Part shown: piece by piece, positions 1-8,459 of the stretch | Position numbering within the stretch: the stretch's first letter is position 1 | Layout of the letters: each line of letters opens with the position of its first letter | Assembly (NCBI GenBank): GCA_022826345.1 | Contig: JAJDVB010000193.1 | Coordinates: 1-21,774, forward strand | Reading direction: 5' to 3' | Source: Alphaproteobacteria bacterium | Lineage (GTDB): Bacteria; Pseudomonadota; Alphaproteobacteria; UBA828 | Length of the DNA stretch: 21,774 nucleotides | Notes under the pieces: generated by a model | The model's input: the letters and a program-made list of their open reading frames with translations, nothing else | Database searches by the model: none | Told to the model about the DNA's origin: nothing | Position numbers and translations under genes: made by a program

Positions 1-1258
1 CGCTCACCAGCGCGGTGTAGCCGCCGTCGCGCGGCTCCCGGTTGCGCGAGGCGCTCTCGCGCAGAGCGTCCTCGCCGTCCCGGCGGCGCCTGGCGCGGGC
101 CTCGTCGTCTTCGCTCAACAGCTTGTCGAGATAGTAGTTGAGAAGATGGTGGATGGCGCGCTCCAGCCTCGCGGTCGGCCCGGGGCGGAAGGCGCGCGAG
201 CCGACCCCGTTCTGCAGCGATTCCAGCATCGCCCTGTCCTCGTTCGCGACCAGCCGGATGAAGTCGGCATAGATCCGGTTCTTTTCCTCGAAGGCGGGCG
301 CGTCGAAATACTCGTCCGGCAGCTGCGTGTAGATGATGATCCGGGTGGTGCGGTGGTCGATCGGATGCGCCACCCAGGGCTGGATCATGTCGTGGCGGCC
401 GAAGATGTTCATGGTCGGCCTGATCCAGGTGGTGCAGGCGAACTTGTCGTTCACCTTACCCTTGAGCCAAGGCATGGTGTCGAAGAGCGTCGCTCCCTTC
501 GGCGCCATGGTGTAGCTCTCGTAGGCGGCGTTGTAGCCGTTCCTCTGCAGGTTGAAGCGGAAGTCGTTGACCGGGAAGTGGCCGCCGAATGAGTCCTTGT
601 GGATCACGCCCACGTGGTAGATGTCCATCAGGTTCTCGGGGATGAACTTCCAATTGCAGGGCACGTCGAAGACGTATTTGTCCGATGTGCGCGTGTTCTC
701 CGGTTGGAGGAAGTCGGCGAACTCCCTGACCCCGTCCTCGTCGAGGCAATCGGCGAGGCTCCGGCAGTCCGGGTCGAAATTGACGAAGATGTAGCCGCCC
801 CAGGTGTCGAGGTTCAGCCGCGGCAGCGCGCAGGTCGAAAAGTCGAAGTTCTCCACCTCCTTGGTGTGCGGTGCGCCCAGCAGCTTGCCCTCCAGGTCGT
901 AGACCCAGGCGTGGTAGGGGCAGCGGAAGCTCTTCAGGTTGCCTTCACCGGTCGTGACCTCGACGCCCCGGTGCTGGCAGACGTTGCTGAAGGCGTTGAG
1001 CCGGCCCGCACCGTCACGGCAAAGCAGGAGCGGCTCGCCTGCGATGCGGATGGCCCGATAGTCGCCTTCGTTCTCGAACTCTTCCACCCGGCCGACGCAG
1101 AGCCACTCCTTCATGAAGATGGTGTCGACTTCGTAGTCGAAGATCTCCGGCGCCGTGTAGAGGAAGCCTGGCAGGTGCCGCGCAGTTCCGAGGCTCCGGC
1201 GCGTCTTCCTGATCTCTTCGAGAATGCTCTCGTCGAGCGTGATGCTCCGATGCTGCAT
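1..1258 (-). CDS. Rieske [2Fe-2S] ring-hydroxylating oxygenase, large (alpha) subunit, partial
   Basis: Terminal oxygenase component of a multicomponent Rieske non-haem iron oxygenase; such enzymes hydroxylate or demethylate aromatic or quaternary-amine substrates using electrons from a separate reductase, which is not in this window. The 419 codons present show the Rieske cluster ligands C94/H96 and C113/H116 (CxH...CPYH). They also show the mononuclear-iron motif E208-N-L-M-D212-I-Y-H215-x4-H220, preceded by the usual NWK (202-204), and near the end an EDRAMLESLQ stretch where the third carboxylate ligand normally lies. The start is the ATG at 1256-1258, with an AAGGGGAGA ribosome-binding site 9 nt upstream. 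Family members are about 430-450 residues, so only a short C-terminal piece is missing beyond base 1. The substrate cannot be told. It lies in the same direction as the upstream lipoprotein gene but after a 95-bp gap with its own candidate promoter. Confidence 0.93.
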   Translation of the reverse strand, partial: MQHRSITLDESILEEIRKTRRSLGTARHLPGFLYTAPEIFDYEVDTIFMKEWLCVGRVEEFENEGDYRAIRIAGEPLLLCRDGAGRLNAFSNVCQHRGVEVTTGEGNLKSFRCPYHAWVYDLEGKLLGAPHTKEVENFDFSTCALPRLNLDTWGGYIFVNFDPDCRSLADCLDEDGVREFADFLQPENTRTSDKYVFDVPCNWKFIPENLMDIYHVGVIHKDSFGGHFPVNDFRFNLQRNGYNAAYESYTMAPKGATLFDTMPWLKGKVNDKFACTTWIRPTMNIFGRHDMIQPWVAHPIDHRTTRIIIYTQLPDEYFDAPAFEEKNRIYADFIRLVANEDRAMLESLQNGVGSRAFRPGPTARLERAIHHLLNYYLDKLLSEDDEARARRRRDGEDALRESASRNREPRDGGYTALVS

Positions 1259-1292
1259 CGCTCAACGTCTCCCCTTGTTTGCCGATCCCGCC

Positions 1293-1321
1293 AGTATAGC
1301 GGCCCGCCCCCGGCGAGTCCG
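1293..1321 (-). promoter_or_regulatory. Candidate sigma-70-type promoter for the Rieske oxygenase gene
   Basis: On the minus strand, TATACT (plus 1293-1298, 5 of 6 to the -10 consensus) sits 17 bp downstream of CGGACT (plus 1316-1321, 3 of 6 to the -35 consensus). The -10 is about 35 nt upstream of the ATG at 1258. It is the only AT-rich hexamer in this gap. The weak -35 makes this tentative. Confidence 0.35.
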
Positions 1322-1353
1322 CAGGCGCGACCCCCTATCTCCGCCGGGGCCGC
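1299..1353 (-). terminator. Imperfect GC-rich hairpin after the lipoprotein gene
   Basis: GCGGCC (1299-1304) plus CCGGCG (1310-1315) pair with the complementary run 1342-1353, giving a 12-bp stem with a 5-nt bulge and a 26-nt loop immediately after the lipoprotein stop codon. No U-run follows, and the structure overlaps the candidate promoter of the next gene. It could be a weak or Rho-assisted terminator, or chance pairing in GC-rich DNA. Confidence 0.25.
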
Positions 1354-1944
1354 CTACAGGTAGAACGCGCGCCCCTGGACGATGTCGGATTCCCCGCTGT
1401 CGAGGTGGTGCGGCCCGCTAACCCGGAACCAGTACTCGATGGGGCCACCGAAGTAGACTTGGTAGCAGTTGGTCTCGTGCACCGTGGCCCATCGGCCCGA
1501 ATAGAGCTGGCCGTCATATCGGCCCGAATAGAGCTGGTCGCCATCGTAGTCGTACCCGCGGCGCTTGCGCAGCTCGTCGACGGTGACGCAGCGGATGCCA
1601 TCATCATCCACGGTCCACGTGCCGTCCGAGCGGTATTCTCCCTTCAGGGTCGTAAGCTGGACCTTGATCGTTCCATCGGGGAGGTAATACGTCACGAAGG
1701 CGCCGCCCCCTCCCGACATGGAGGTGGTGTTGCCGGTAAGCCGGGCGACGACTTCCTCGGCCGTTGCCCGATGGATGCCGCGCGCCTCCAGGGAGTCTCG
1801 CAGCTGCTGGGTCACCTGCGCTTCCATCTTGACCAGATTCGCTTGCACGACCTTGGCTTGTTCCGGGGTCAGCGGATCGCCTCTCGGAATGCACGCGGCC
1901 AGCACCCCGGCCATGGCCAGCGCGATGACTATGCGGCCGCGCAC
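1354..1944 (-). CDS. Small predicted lipoprotein of unknown function
   Basis: A 196-residue protein with a lipoprotein signal: positive N-terminus (MRGR), hydrophobic core and lipobox L15-A-A-C18, so the mature protein would start at Cys18 and be membrane-anchored in the periplasm. After a charged, probably helical segment (25-70) comes a beta-rich part with GEYRSDGTWTVDDDGIRC (residues 102-119). This GxWxxxxxGxxC pattern is seen in small periplasmic proteins, but I cannot name a family. C119 and C160 could form a disulfide. Residues 134-151 carry a duplicated QLYSGR unit encoded by a 27-bp tandem repeat. The start is GTG (1942-1944) with GAGGG just upstream. It begins 7 bp after the LarA-like gene stops, so it is probably translated from the same transcript. 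Function is unknown; the lipoprotein call is fairly safe. Confidence 0.72.
   Translation of the reverse strand: MRGRIVIALAMAGVLAACIPRGDPLTPEQAKVVQANLVKMEAQVTQQLRDSLEARGIHRATAEEVVARLTGNTTSMSGGGGAFVTYYLPDGTIKVQLTTLKGEYRSDGTWTVDDDGIRCVTVDELRKRRGYDYDGDQLYSGRYDGQLYSGRWATVHETNCYQVYFGGPIEYWFRVSGPHHLDSGESDIVQGRAFYL
1492..1545 (-). repeat. 27-bp tandem duplication inside the lipoprotein gene
   Basis: The 19 bases at 1492-1510 recur exactly at 1519-1537, making two 27-bp units (1492-1518 and 1519-1545) whose remaining bases are partly conserved. The repeat is in frame and gives two copies of a QLYSGR-containing 9-residue unit. Confidence 0.85.
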
Positions 1945-1951
1945 GAGGCCC

Positions 1952-3268
1952 TCACACCGGGCAGCGGGTGAGCAGGCGGCCCGTATCGTCGAAGCGGAGC
2001 GCCTCGGCCTCGCCTAGCACCTCGCCCGCACCGTTGAGCTCGGCGGCGAGCGGCGGCGAGACCAGGATAGTATCCAGGTGCAAGGTCGAGCGGATCAGGC
2101 AGAGCCGCGCGTCGGCGCCGTCGAGATGCCAGGACGTGCCGACCGCGGCCTGCAGCGCCGCCTTGTCGGTGGCGAGCACGGCGGGGATCCGCACCCGCTC
2201 GGTGAAGGTCGCCGTGCACGCGTTCATGTACATGGCGTAGAGGTCGAGGCTGTCGGCGACCTCCTTGGTCGTGTAGTCGGCGTTGCCCACGCCGAGACCG
2301 TTGCCGTGGGTCTCCGGCGTCAGTCCCAGCACCACCAGCTTGCTGATCACCGGCGCCGGCGGGTTCGGGCGCCCGCGTATGTCGAAGCGCGCGGTGACCG
2401 CCGGGTCCATGCCGGTGCCGGAGATGTTCTTGCCGAGCGTCTCCACCGCGAGCACGTCGATCTGCTCGAAGGGGAGCTTGGGGACGCAGCCCTTGGCGGT
2501 CTTCAGCAGGCGGGCGTCGGTCTCGTAGAAATCTTCCGGCTCGGCGCCTTCGATCACCGCCGCCTCGCGCGCGGCGTTCTCGACGATGGCGATGCCATAG
2601 GCGACCGGCGCCTCACGGATGGTGATGGCCGCCCATTCGGGCAGCACCTCCATGTAGCCGCGCACGCCGAGGCGGTGGACGAAGCGCGCCCCCTCCGCCT
2701 TGCCGAGGCCGATGGCGGTCATCTTGGTGAGCCCGCTTTCGACCTCCCGGTCGAAGGAGGTGTGGGACTTGACCCGGCCTACCACTAGCACCGCATCGGC
2801 CTCGAAGGCGTGACGGTCGAAATGGACCCCGACGCCGGCGCTGGTCTCTCCCAGCCGCACTACCTCCATGCTGGCTCGAATGGGGCAGCCCATGGCCTCT
2901 TCGGTGAATCCAAGCTCGGCCAGCAGCGTCACCTGGCTCGAGGCGACGGCGCCGCCGTGGCTGCCCATCGCGGGCACTATGAAGGGGTCGAGCCCACGCT
3001 CCTTGAGCCAGGCGACCGCCGCCTTGACCACGGCGGGCTTGCTCCTGATACCCCGACTGCCGCAGGTGATCGCAACGCGAGAGCCGGCCGCGAGCGCGGT
3101 GAGCTGGCGAGATTGATCGAGCGCCGCGCGGGTAGCAGCGTCCACATCGGGAAGCGCCGGCACGTCGGGATGGCGCAGCGCCACCGGCATCACCGGCGGC
3201 AGCCGCTCGTTCTCGAACTGCGGCAGCGCGATGGCGGGGAAGGTGGGGCTTGGCGTGTTCAGGGTCAT
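1952..3268 (-). CDS. LarA-family (DUF2088) nickel-pincer-cofactor-dependent racemase/epimerase-like protein
   Basis: A 438-residue member of the lactate racemase LarA family, which racemise or epimerise 2-hydroxy acids with a nickel pincer nucleotide tethered to a lysine. Residues matching the Lactiplantibacillus LarA positions by motif and spacing are H104 (in GSHGG; cf. H108), H169 (in VKSHTSF; cf. H174), K182 (in ESGLTKM; cf. the cofactor-bearing K184) and H198 (cf. the nickel ligand H200). The 16-residue K-to-H spacing is the same as in LarA. The LarA N-terminal D-x-T-R motif is replaced here by GSRG. The ATG at 3266-3268 was chosen because family similarity starts there; the longer upstream reading is low-complexity and shadows the neighbouring gene. 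No larB, larC or larE is in the window. It lies 49 bp after the NTF2-like gene. The family is confident; the substrate (lactate, malate, an aromatic 2-hydroxy acid or other) is not. Confidence 0.82.
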   Translation of the reverse strand: MTLNTPSPTFPAIALPQFENERLPPVMPVALRHPDVPALPDVDAATRAALDQSRQLTALAAGSRVAITCGSRGIRSKPAVVKAAVAWLKERGLDPFIVPAMGSHGGAVASSQVTLLAELGFTEEAMGCPIRASMEVVRLGETSAGVGVHFDRHAFEADAVLVVGRVKSHTSFDREVESGLTKMTAIGLGKAEGARFVHRLGVRGYMEVLPEWAAITIREAPVAYGIAIVENAAREAAVIEGAEPEDFYETDARLLKTAKGCVPKLPFEQIDVLAVETLGKNISGTGMDPAVTARFDIRGRPNPPAPVISKLVVLGLTPETHGNGLGVGNADYTTKEVADSLDLYAMYMNACTATFTERVRIPAVLATDKAALQAAVGTSWHLDGADARLCLIRSTLHLDTILVSPPLAAELNGAGEVLGEAEALRFDDTGRLLTRCPV

Positions 3269-3317
3269 GGCGGCACGATACACCAGAGGCAGGCCGGGCA
3301 GAACGCCGCGTTGCGGA

Positions 3318-3746
3318 TCAGTGCAGCGGCCCCGGTGGGCGTTCGCTGGTGGCGGGCGTCGGCTGGCGCTGGGCGGCCGGCCCCGCCTGATGGTGGACCA
3401 TGCGCCAACCGTCCGGCTCGCGGGCAAAGACGTTGGTGGCGATCAGCCAACCCTGTTGCTCCAGCACCTCGCGGCAGATCACGAAGGCGCTCGGACCGAG
3501 GACGAAGGCTCGCGGCGCTTCGCAGCGGATCTGCGGCGCGCCCGGACCGCCCAGGATCGCGGCCCAGCTTTCCATCACCGCCTCGCGCCCGACCAACGCG
3601 TCCCACCCCGGATGGATGCAGGCGACCGGCGTCTCCGTGGCCCAGAGCGCATCCATGGCCGCGAGGTCGCGGGCAGCGAAGGCTCGGTAAAACTCCTGGT
3701 TTGCGGCGAGCACCGCGTCTTCCTCCGACATCGCTTGCTCCGGCAT
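3318..3746 (-). CDS. NTF2/SnoaL-like small protein
   Basis: A 142-residue cone-shaped NTF2-like fold protein of the SnoaL_3/DUF4440 type. Marks of the family are an N-terminal helix pair (ANQEFYRAFAARDLAAMDALWA), then CIHPGWDALVGREAVMESW, and a final beta strand ending in the WRMVHHQAGP block. Members range from small isomerases and hydrolases to ligand-binding proteins, so no reaction can be assigned. The start at 3744-3746 is favoured because GGGAGAGAG (plus 3752-3760) lies at normal distance upstream; another in-frame ATG at 3762-3764 would add six residues. It follows the ThDP enzyme gene by about 20 bp and is clearly part of the same run of genes. The C-terminal 20 residues are proline-rich and probably disordered. 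Confidence 0.8.
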   Translation of the reverse strand: MPEQAMSEEDAVLAANQEFYRAFAARDLAAMDALWATETPVACIHPGWDALVGREAVMESWAAILGGPGAPQIRCEAPRAFVLGPSAFVICREVLEQQGWLIATNVFAREPDGWRMVHHQAGPAAQRQPTPATSERPPGPLH

Positions 3747-3767
3747 GGCCACTCTCTCCCGCATCGC

Positions 3768-5393
3768 TCAGCCGCGCAGCGCCTCATATTGCGCGTTGTA
3801 GGCCTCCGGATCGACCGTCACATCGACCAATACCGGCCCGTCGTGCGCGAGGGCTTCCGTCAGCGCCGGCGTCAGCGGCTCGGTGGCGCCCACGCGCCAG
3901 CCACGGCAGCCGAGACCCTCCGCGACCTGGGCGTGGTCCATGTCGCCGAAGCGCACCCCCCGGCTCTCCCGCTGCTGCCGTTGCTGCTTGATGTCGATGA
4001 GGGAGAGCGCGGAATCATTGAACACGACGACCGCGATCCGGCAACCGAGGCGCGCGGCGGTGGCAAGCTCCGCAAGGCACATGTGCAGGCCGCCGTCGCC
4101 GGTCATGGCGATCACCGGGCGCGCGGGCTCCTCCAGCGCTGCGGCGATGGCCGCCGGCAGCGCGAAGCCCATGGTGGAAAGCCCGTTCGACTTCAGCACG
4201 TCGTTGGGCTCGTCCGCCTGCCAGAGGCCCATGGCCGAGAACATGTGCGCGCCGGAATCGACCGTGAGCCGCGCGCGCGCCGGCGCTGCGTGGCGCACCG
4301 CGCTCACCACATCCTCGGCCGTGCGCCGGCCCAGGCCGGTCATGGCGAAGCCCGCGCGAAGCCGGCTGCGAAGTGCCGCGATCTCAAGCTCCGACCAGCC
4401 CACCGGCTGCGCGTCCTCGATGAGCGCCACGGCAGAGCGGTCGAGGGTACCGGTCAACACCGCCGCCGGCGCGGCCGGATAGTCGTAGCCGTCGTGGGCC
4501 GCCAGCGCGAGAATCTGCCCCTCGAAGCGCCAGGGGCCGGGCAACAGCTCGATCGGATCGAGGCCGAAGAAGATCAGCAGGTCGGCCCGGTCGAGGTAGC
4601 GCGCATCGGCCGAGGCCCCGGTGAAGCACCCGACCACCAGCGGGTCGGCGTCCGCGACCGCGCCCTTGGCCTTGTAGGTGGTCATCACCGGGCAGCCGAG
4701 CGATTGCACCAGCACCCTGAGCGCCGCGCTCGCCGCGCGTGACCGCGCCTCCATGCCGGCCACGATGAGCGGGCGCTGAGCTTGGGCGAGCAGCCCCCGC
4801 GCCTCGGCCAGTGCGACCAGGTCGAAGCCCTTGTCGGCCTTCTTCGCCGTCTTCCGCTTCCTGGCTGTGGGCGCGGCGGTGCCCGTGGCGGGCGCGGTGG
4901 CCGCCGCTGTCGTGAGGTCGAGCTGCACCGGCCCCGCCGGGTGGGTCATGGCCGTGTCGAGCAGGGTGCCGATCCCGTTCGGCCCGTCGCCCGGCTCGGG
5001 CCTGTCATAGCCCTTGACCAGCGGCGCGAAGAGGGCGCGCTGGTCGAAGCGCTGGTGCAGCGCATGGTGGCCCGGCGCCGGCTCCGCCAGCGCGTCGGTA
5101 ATGAGCAGCACGGGCGCGTGCTCCAGCGCGGCGTAGGCGATGCCGTTGACGGCACTGGCCGCGCCCGGCCCCACGCCCGTCACCACCACGCCGGGTGCGC
5201 CGCCGAGCTCGGCGGTGACCGCCGCCATCAGGGTGGCGGAGGTCTCGCCATGGGTGAGCACGAAGTCGATGCCCTCGGCGGCGAACGCGTCGATGACATC
5301 GAGGCTGCTGGCCCCGCCCGGCACGCCGAAGGCGCGGCGCACGCCGCGCTCACGGCACGCCGCCGCGAGTCCCTGGGCCAGCGTTTCAGCCAT
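3768..5393 (-). CDS. Acetolactate-synthase-like ThDP-dependent enzyme
   Basis: A 541-residue thiamine-diphosphate enzyme with the three-domain order of the acetolactate synthase/pyruvate decarboxylase superfamily. The N-terminal Pyr domain has FGVPGG (22-27) and the ThDP-activating glutamate E50 in THGE. A central domain spans roughly 195-330. The C-terminal PP domain has the metal/ThDP motif GDG (432-434) and, 25 residues on, N459 in FNDSALSLID. Motif residues appear intact, so it should be active on a 2-oxo acid (decarboxylation or carboligation). The biosynthetic ilvB role is unlikely, since no ilvN/ilvC is nearby and the protein is short for that family. Residues 161-189 form an Ala/Thr/Lys-rich linker (4827-4913). 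It lies between the alcohol dehydrogenase gene (33-bp gap) and the NTF2-like gene, in the same operon. Substrate unknown. Confidence 0.85.
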   Translation of the reverse strand: MAETLAQGLAAACRERGVRRAFGVPGGASSLDVIDAFAAEGIDFVLTHGETSATLMAAVTAELGGAPGVVVTGVGPGAASAVNGIAYAALEHAPVLLITDALAEPAPGHHALHQRFDQRALFAPLVKGYDRPEPGDGPNGIGTLLDTAMTHPAGPVQLDLTTAAATAPATGTAAPTARKRKTAKKADKGFDLVALAEARGLLAQAQRPLIVAGMEARSRAASAALRVLVQSLGCPVMTTYKAKGAVADADPLVVGCFTGASADARYLDRADLLIFFGLDPIELLPGPWRFEGQILALAAHDGYDYPAAPAAVLTGTLDRSAVALIEDAQPVGWSELEIAALRSRLRAGFAMTGLGRRTAEDVVSAVRHAAPARARLTVDSGAHMFSAMGLWQADEPNDVLKSNGLSTMGFALPAAIAAALEEPARPVIAMTGDGGLHMCLAELATAARLGCRIAVVVFNDSALSLIDIKQQRQQRESRGVRFGDMDHAQVAEGLGCRGWRVGATEPLTPALTEALAHDGPVLVDVTVDPEAYNAQYEALRG

Positions 5394-5426
5394 GCGATCC
5401 GCCGCCGTTATCCCTGGGGGGCGCCT

Positions 5427-6470
5427 TCAGGGGATCAGCACCGCCCGACCCTTGACCGTCCCGGCATGGAGGTCGTGAAGTGCCTGGTTGGCGTCGGCGA
5501 GCGCGTATTCGCGGGTCGCGAGCGTCACCAGCCCCCGGTCGGCCAGCGCCATGAGCTCCACCAGCTCGGCATAGGTGCCGACCAGATTGCCGACGATGGT
5601 CTTCTCCGAGACGATCATGTCGATCGCCGGAATCTGGACGCGCCCGCCGTAGCCGACGATGTAGTAGAAGCCGTCGTTGCGGGTCATGGCGAGACCCTTG
5701 TCGATGGCATCGCCTTCGCCGACGAAGTCGATCACCGCCTCGGCACCGTGCCCGCCGGTGAGCGCGAGCACCTCGTCGACCGCGCCGTCACCTCCCCGCA
5801 CCACGTGGTGGGCGCCGCATTCCTTGGCGAGTCCCAGCGCCAGGTCGGAATAGTCGATCACGATGATCTCGGCCGCGCACAGCGCCGCCAGCGACTGGAT
5901 GCCGATGTGGCCGAGCCCGCCGGCCCCGATGATCACGGCATACTCGCCCGGCACCAGATGAGCGGCGGCCTTCTTGGCGACGCGGTAGGCGGTGAGGCCA
6001 GCGTCGGTGTAGGGCGCCACGTCCTTGGGCGCGAGGCTCTGGGGCAACTTGATCAGGGCCCGCTCGCCGGTCAGCAGGTAGTCGGCATAGCCGCCGGCGG
6101 CGTTGATGCCGGGGAAGCTGCTCTCGCCCGCGTGCATGTCGTTGCCGCGCCGGCAGGCGAGGCAGTGACCGCTGGTCACCAGCGGGTGGCAGATCACCGG
6201 ATCGCCGACCTCGACGCTTTCGACGCCCGAGCCGACCTCCTCCACCCAGCCCGCGTTCTCGTGCCCCATGATGTGGGGGAAGGCGACATCCACATGCCCT
6301 TTCCACACGCCTTCGATGATGTGCAGGTCGGTGCGGCAGACGCCCGCGCCGCCGATACGGACGACCACGTCCGTGGGCTTCGTGATACTCGGATCGTCCA
6401 CGTCCTCGTAGGTCACGAATTCGGGGCTGGTAAGAGCCTCGTCGTAGCCATGGAGCGTCGCTGCCTTCAT
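5427..6470 (-). CDS. Zinc-type NAD-dependent alcohol dehydrogenase (MDR superfamily)
   Basis: A 347-residue medium-chain dehydrogenase that interconverts alcohols with aldehydes or ketones; its overall pattern resembles secondary-alcohol dehydrogenases such as Rhodococcus ADH-A. Catalytic zinc ligands are C45 (GVCRTDLH), H70-E71 (GHE) and D156 (TDAGLTAY). The Rossmann motif is G182-A-G-G-L-G187, and D206 at the end of the second strand predicts NAD(H) rather than NADP(H). The structural-zinc lobe is degraded: the usual Cys-x2-Cys-x2-Cys-x7-Cys reads S100, C103, C106, A114. A GGAGG site 6-7 nt before the ATG supports the start. It is 20 bp downstream of the ABC ATPase gene. In the locus it could reduce the aldehyde made by a ThDP decarboxylase or oxidise an imported alcohol; this is inference. 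Confidence 0.9.
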   Translation of the reverse strand: MKAATLHGYDEALTSPEFVTYEDVDDPSITKPTDVVVRIGGAGVCRTDLHIIEGVWKGHVDVAFPHIMGHENAGWVEEVGSGVESVEVGDPVICHPLVTSGHCLACRRGNDMHAGESSFPGINAAGGYADYLLTGERALIKLPQSLAPKDVAPYTDAGLTAYRVAKKAAAHLVPGEYAVIIGAGGLGHIGIQSLAALCAAEIIVIDYSDLALGLAKECGAHHVVRGGDGAVDEVLALTGGHGAEAVIDFVGEGDAIDKGLAMTRNDGFYYIVGYGGRVQIPAIDMIVSEKTIVGNLVGTYAELVELMALADRGLVTLATREYALADANQALHDLHAGTVKGRAVLIP

Positions 6471-6490
6471 GGGTTCCTCCAGTGGTGTGT

Positions 6491-7546
<1,056 letters not shown>

Positions 7547-7550
7547 GGAC

Positions 7551-8459
7551 CTACTCCCGGATTACGCCGGCGAGCGTGCCGCGCGCGAGGTAGCGCTCCA
7601 GCACGAACGCAATGATGACCAGCGGCAGCACCGAGACCAGCGCGGACGCGCTCAGACTCCACCACGGCACCTTGTTGGAATTGAGGATCACGATGGTGGG
7701 CGGCAAGAGCTGCACCTTGGCGAAGGTGAGCGTGAGCGCGAAGAAGAAGTCGCTCCACGAGAAGATGATGCAGAGCAGCGTCGCCACCACCATGCCGGGC
7801 GCACAGTTGGGCAGGATGATCCGGTAGAACGCCTGGATCGGGTTGCAGCCGTCGATCAGCGCCGCCTCGTCCAGCTCGATGGGCACGGTGTTGAAGAAAT
7901 CCACCATCACCCAGACCACAATGGGCAGCAGCATCGCGACATAGACCAGGATCAGGCCGAGATGGGTATCCAGCAGGCCGGTGAAGCGCAGCAGCAGGAA
8001 GTAGGGGATCGCGAGCACCGCCGGCGGCATGATCCGCTGGGAGATGAAGAAGAAGGTGATGTCGTTGTTGCCCAAGGGGCCCGCGCGGAAGGTGAAGCGC
8101 GAGAGCCCGTAGGCCGCGAGCGTGCCGAGGAAGAGCGCGATCGAGGTCGAGATCAGGCTCACGACAAGGCTCGAGAGATAGGGCCCCTGCATGCTGATCC
8201 CGCCGGAGCTGGTATCGCGGAAGAGCGCGGTCCAGCCGTCCACCGTGGGCTCGTATTCGAGGAAGGGGATGTAGGTCGCGCCGCCGACCACGCCGGGGTC
8301 GCTCTTGAACGAGGTGGAGAGCGCCCAGAGGAAGGGCGCCACCACGAAGATCGCCCAGGCGATGAGCGCTGCGTACTTGAGCACCCGGTAGAGGTCGGCC
8401 TTGAGCCCGGTCATGGCGACGCCGCGCACCCGCTCCCGCACTGCGTCTTGCGCGCTCAT
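7551..8459 (-). CDS. ABC importer permease, MalG/UgpE type
   Basis: A 302-residue inner-membrane permease with six predicted membrane segments at about 28-48, 96-118, 135-155, 166-187, 222-246 and 268-289. The cytoplasmic EAA loop, which docks on the ATPase, is E198-AALIDGCNPIQAFYRIILP217. The start is the ATG at 8457-8459, overlapping the stop of the upstream permease gene in an ATGA arrangement, so the two are translationally coupled. The much longer in-frame reading (to 9017) is a shadow of that gene and lacks membrane-protein character. It pairs with the other permease to form the channel. Confidence 0.93.
   Translation of the reverse strand: MSAQDAVRERVRGVAMTGLKADLYRVLKYAALIAWAIFVVAPFLWALSTSFKSDPGVVGGATYIPFLEYEPTVDGWTALFRDTSSGGISMQGPYLSSLVVSLISTSIALFLGTLAAYGLSRFTFRAGPLGNNDITFFFISQRIMPPAVLAIPYFLLLRFTGLLDTHLGLILVYVAMLLPIVVWVMVDFFNTVPIELDEAALIDGCNPIQAFYRIILPNCAPGMVVATLLCIIFSWSDFFFALTLTFAKVQLLPPTIVILNSNKVPWWSLSASALVSVLPLVIIAFVLERYLARGTLAGVIRE

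Noticed and set aside
3269..3427. N-terminal 53-residue extension of the LarA-like protein
   Set aside because: Arg/Pro-rich shadow of the NTF2-like gene; the family N-terminus fits the ATG at 3266-3268.
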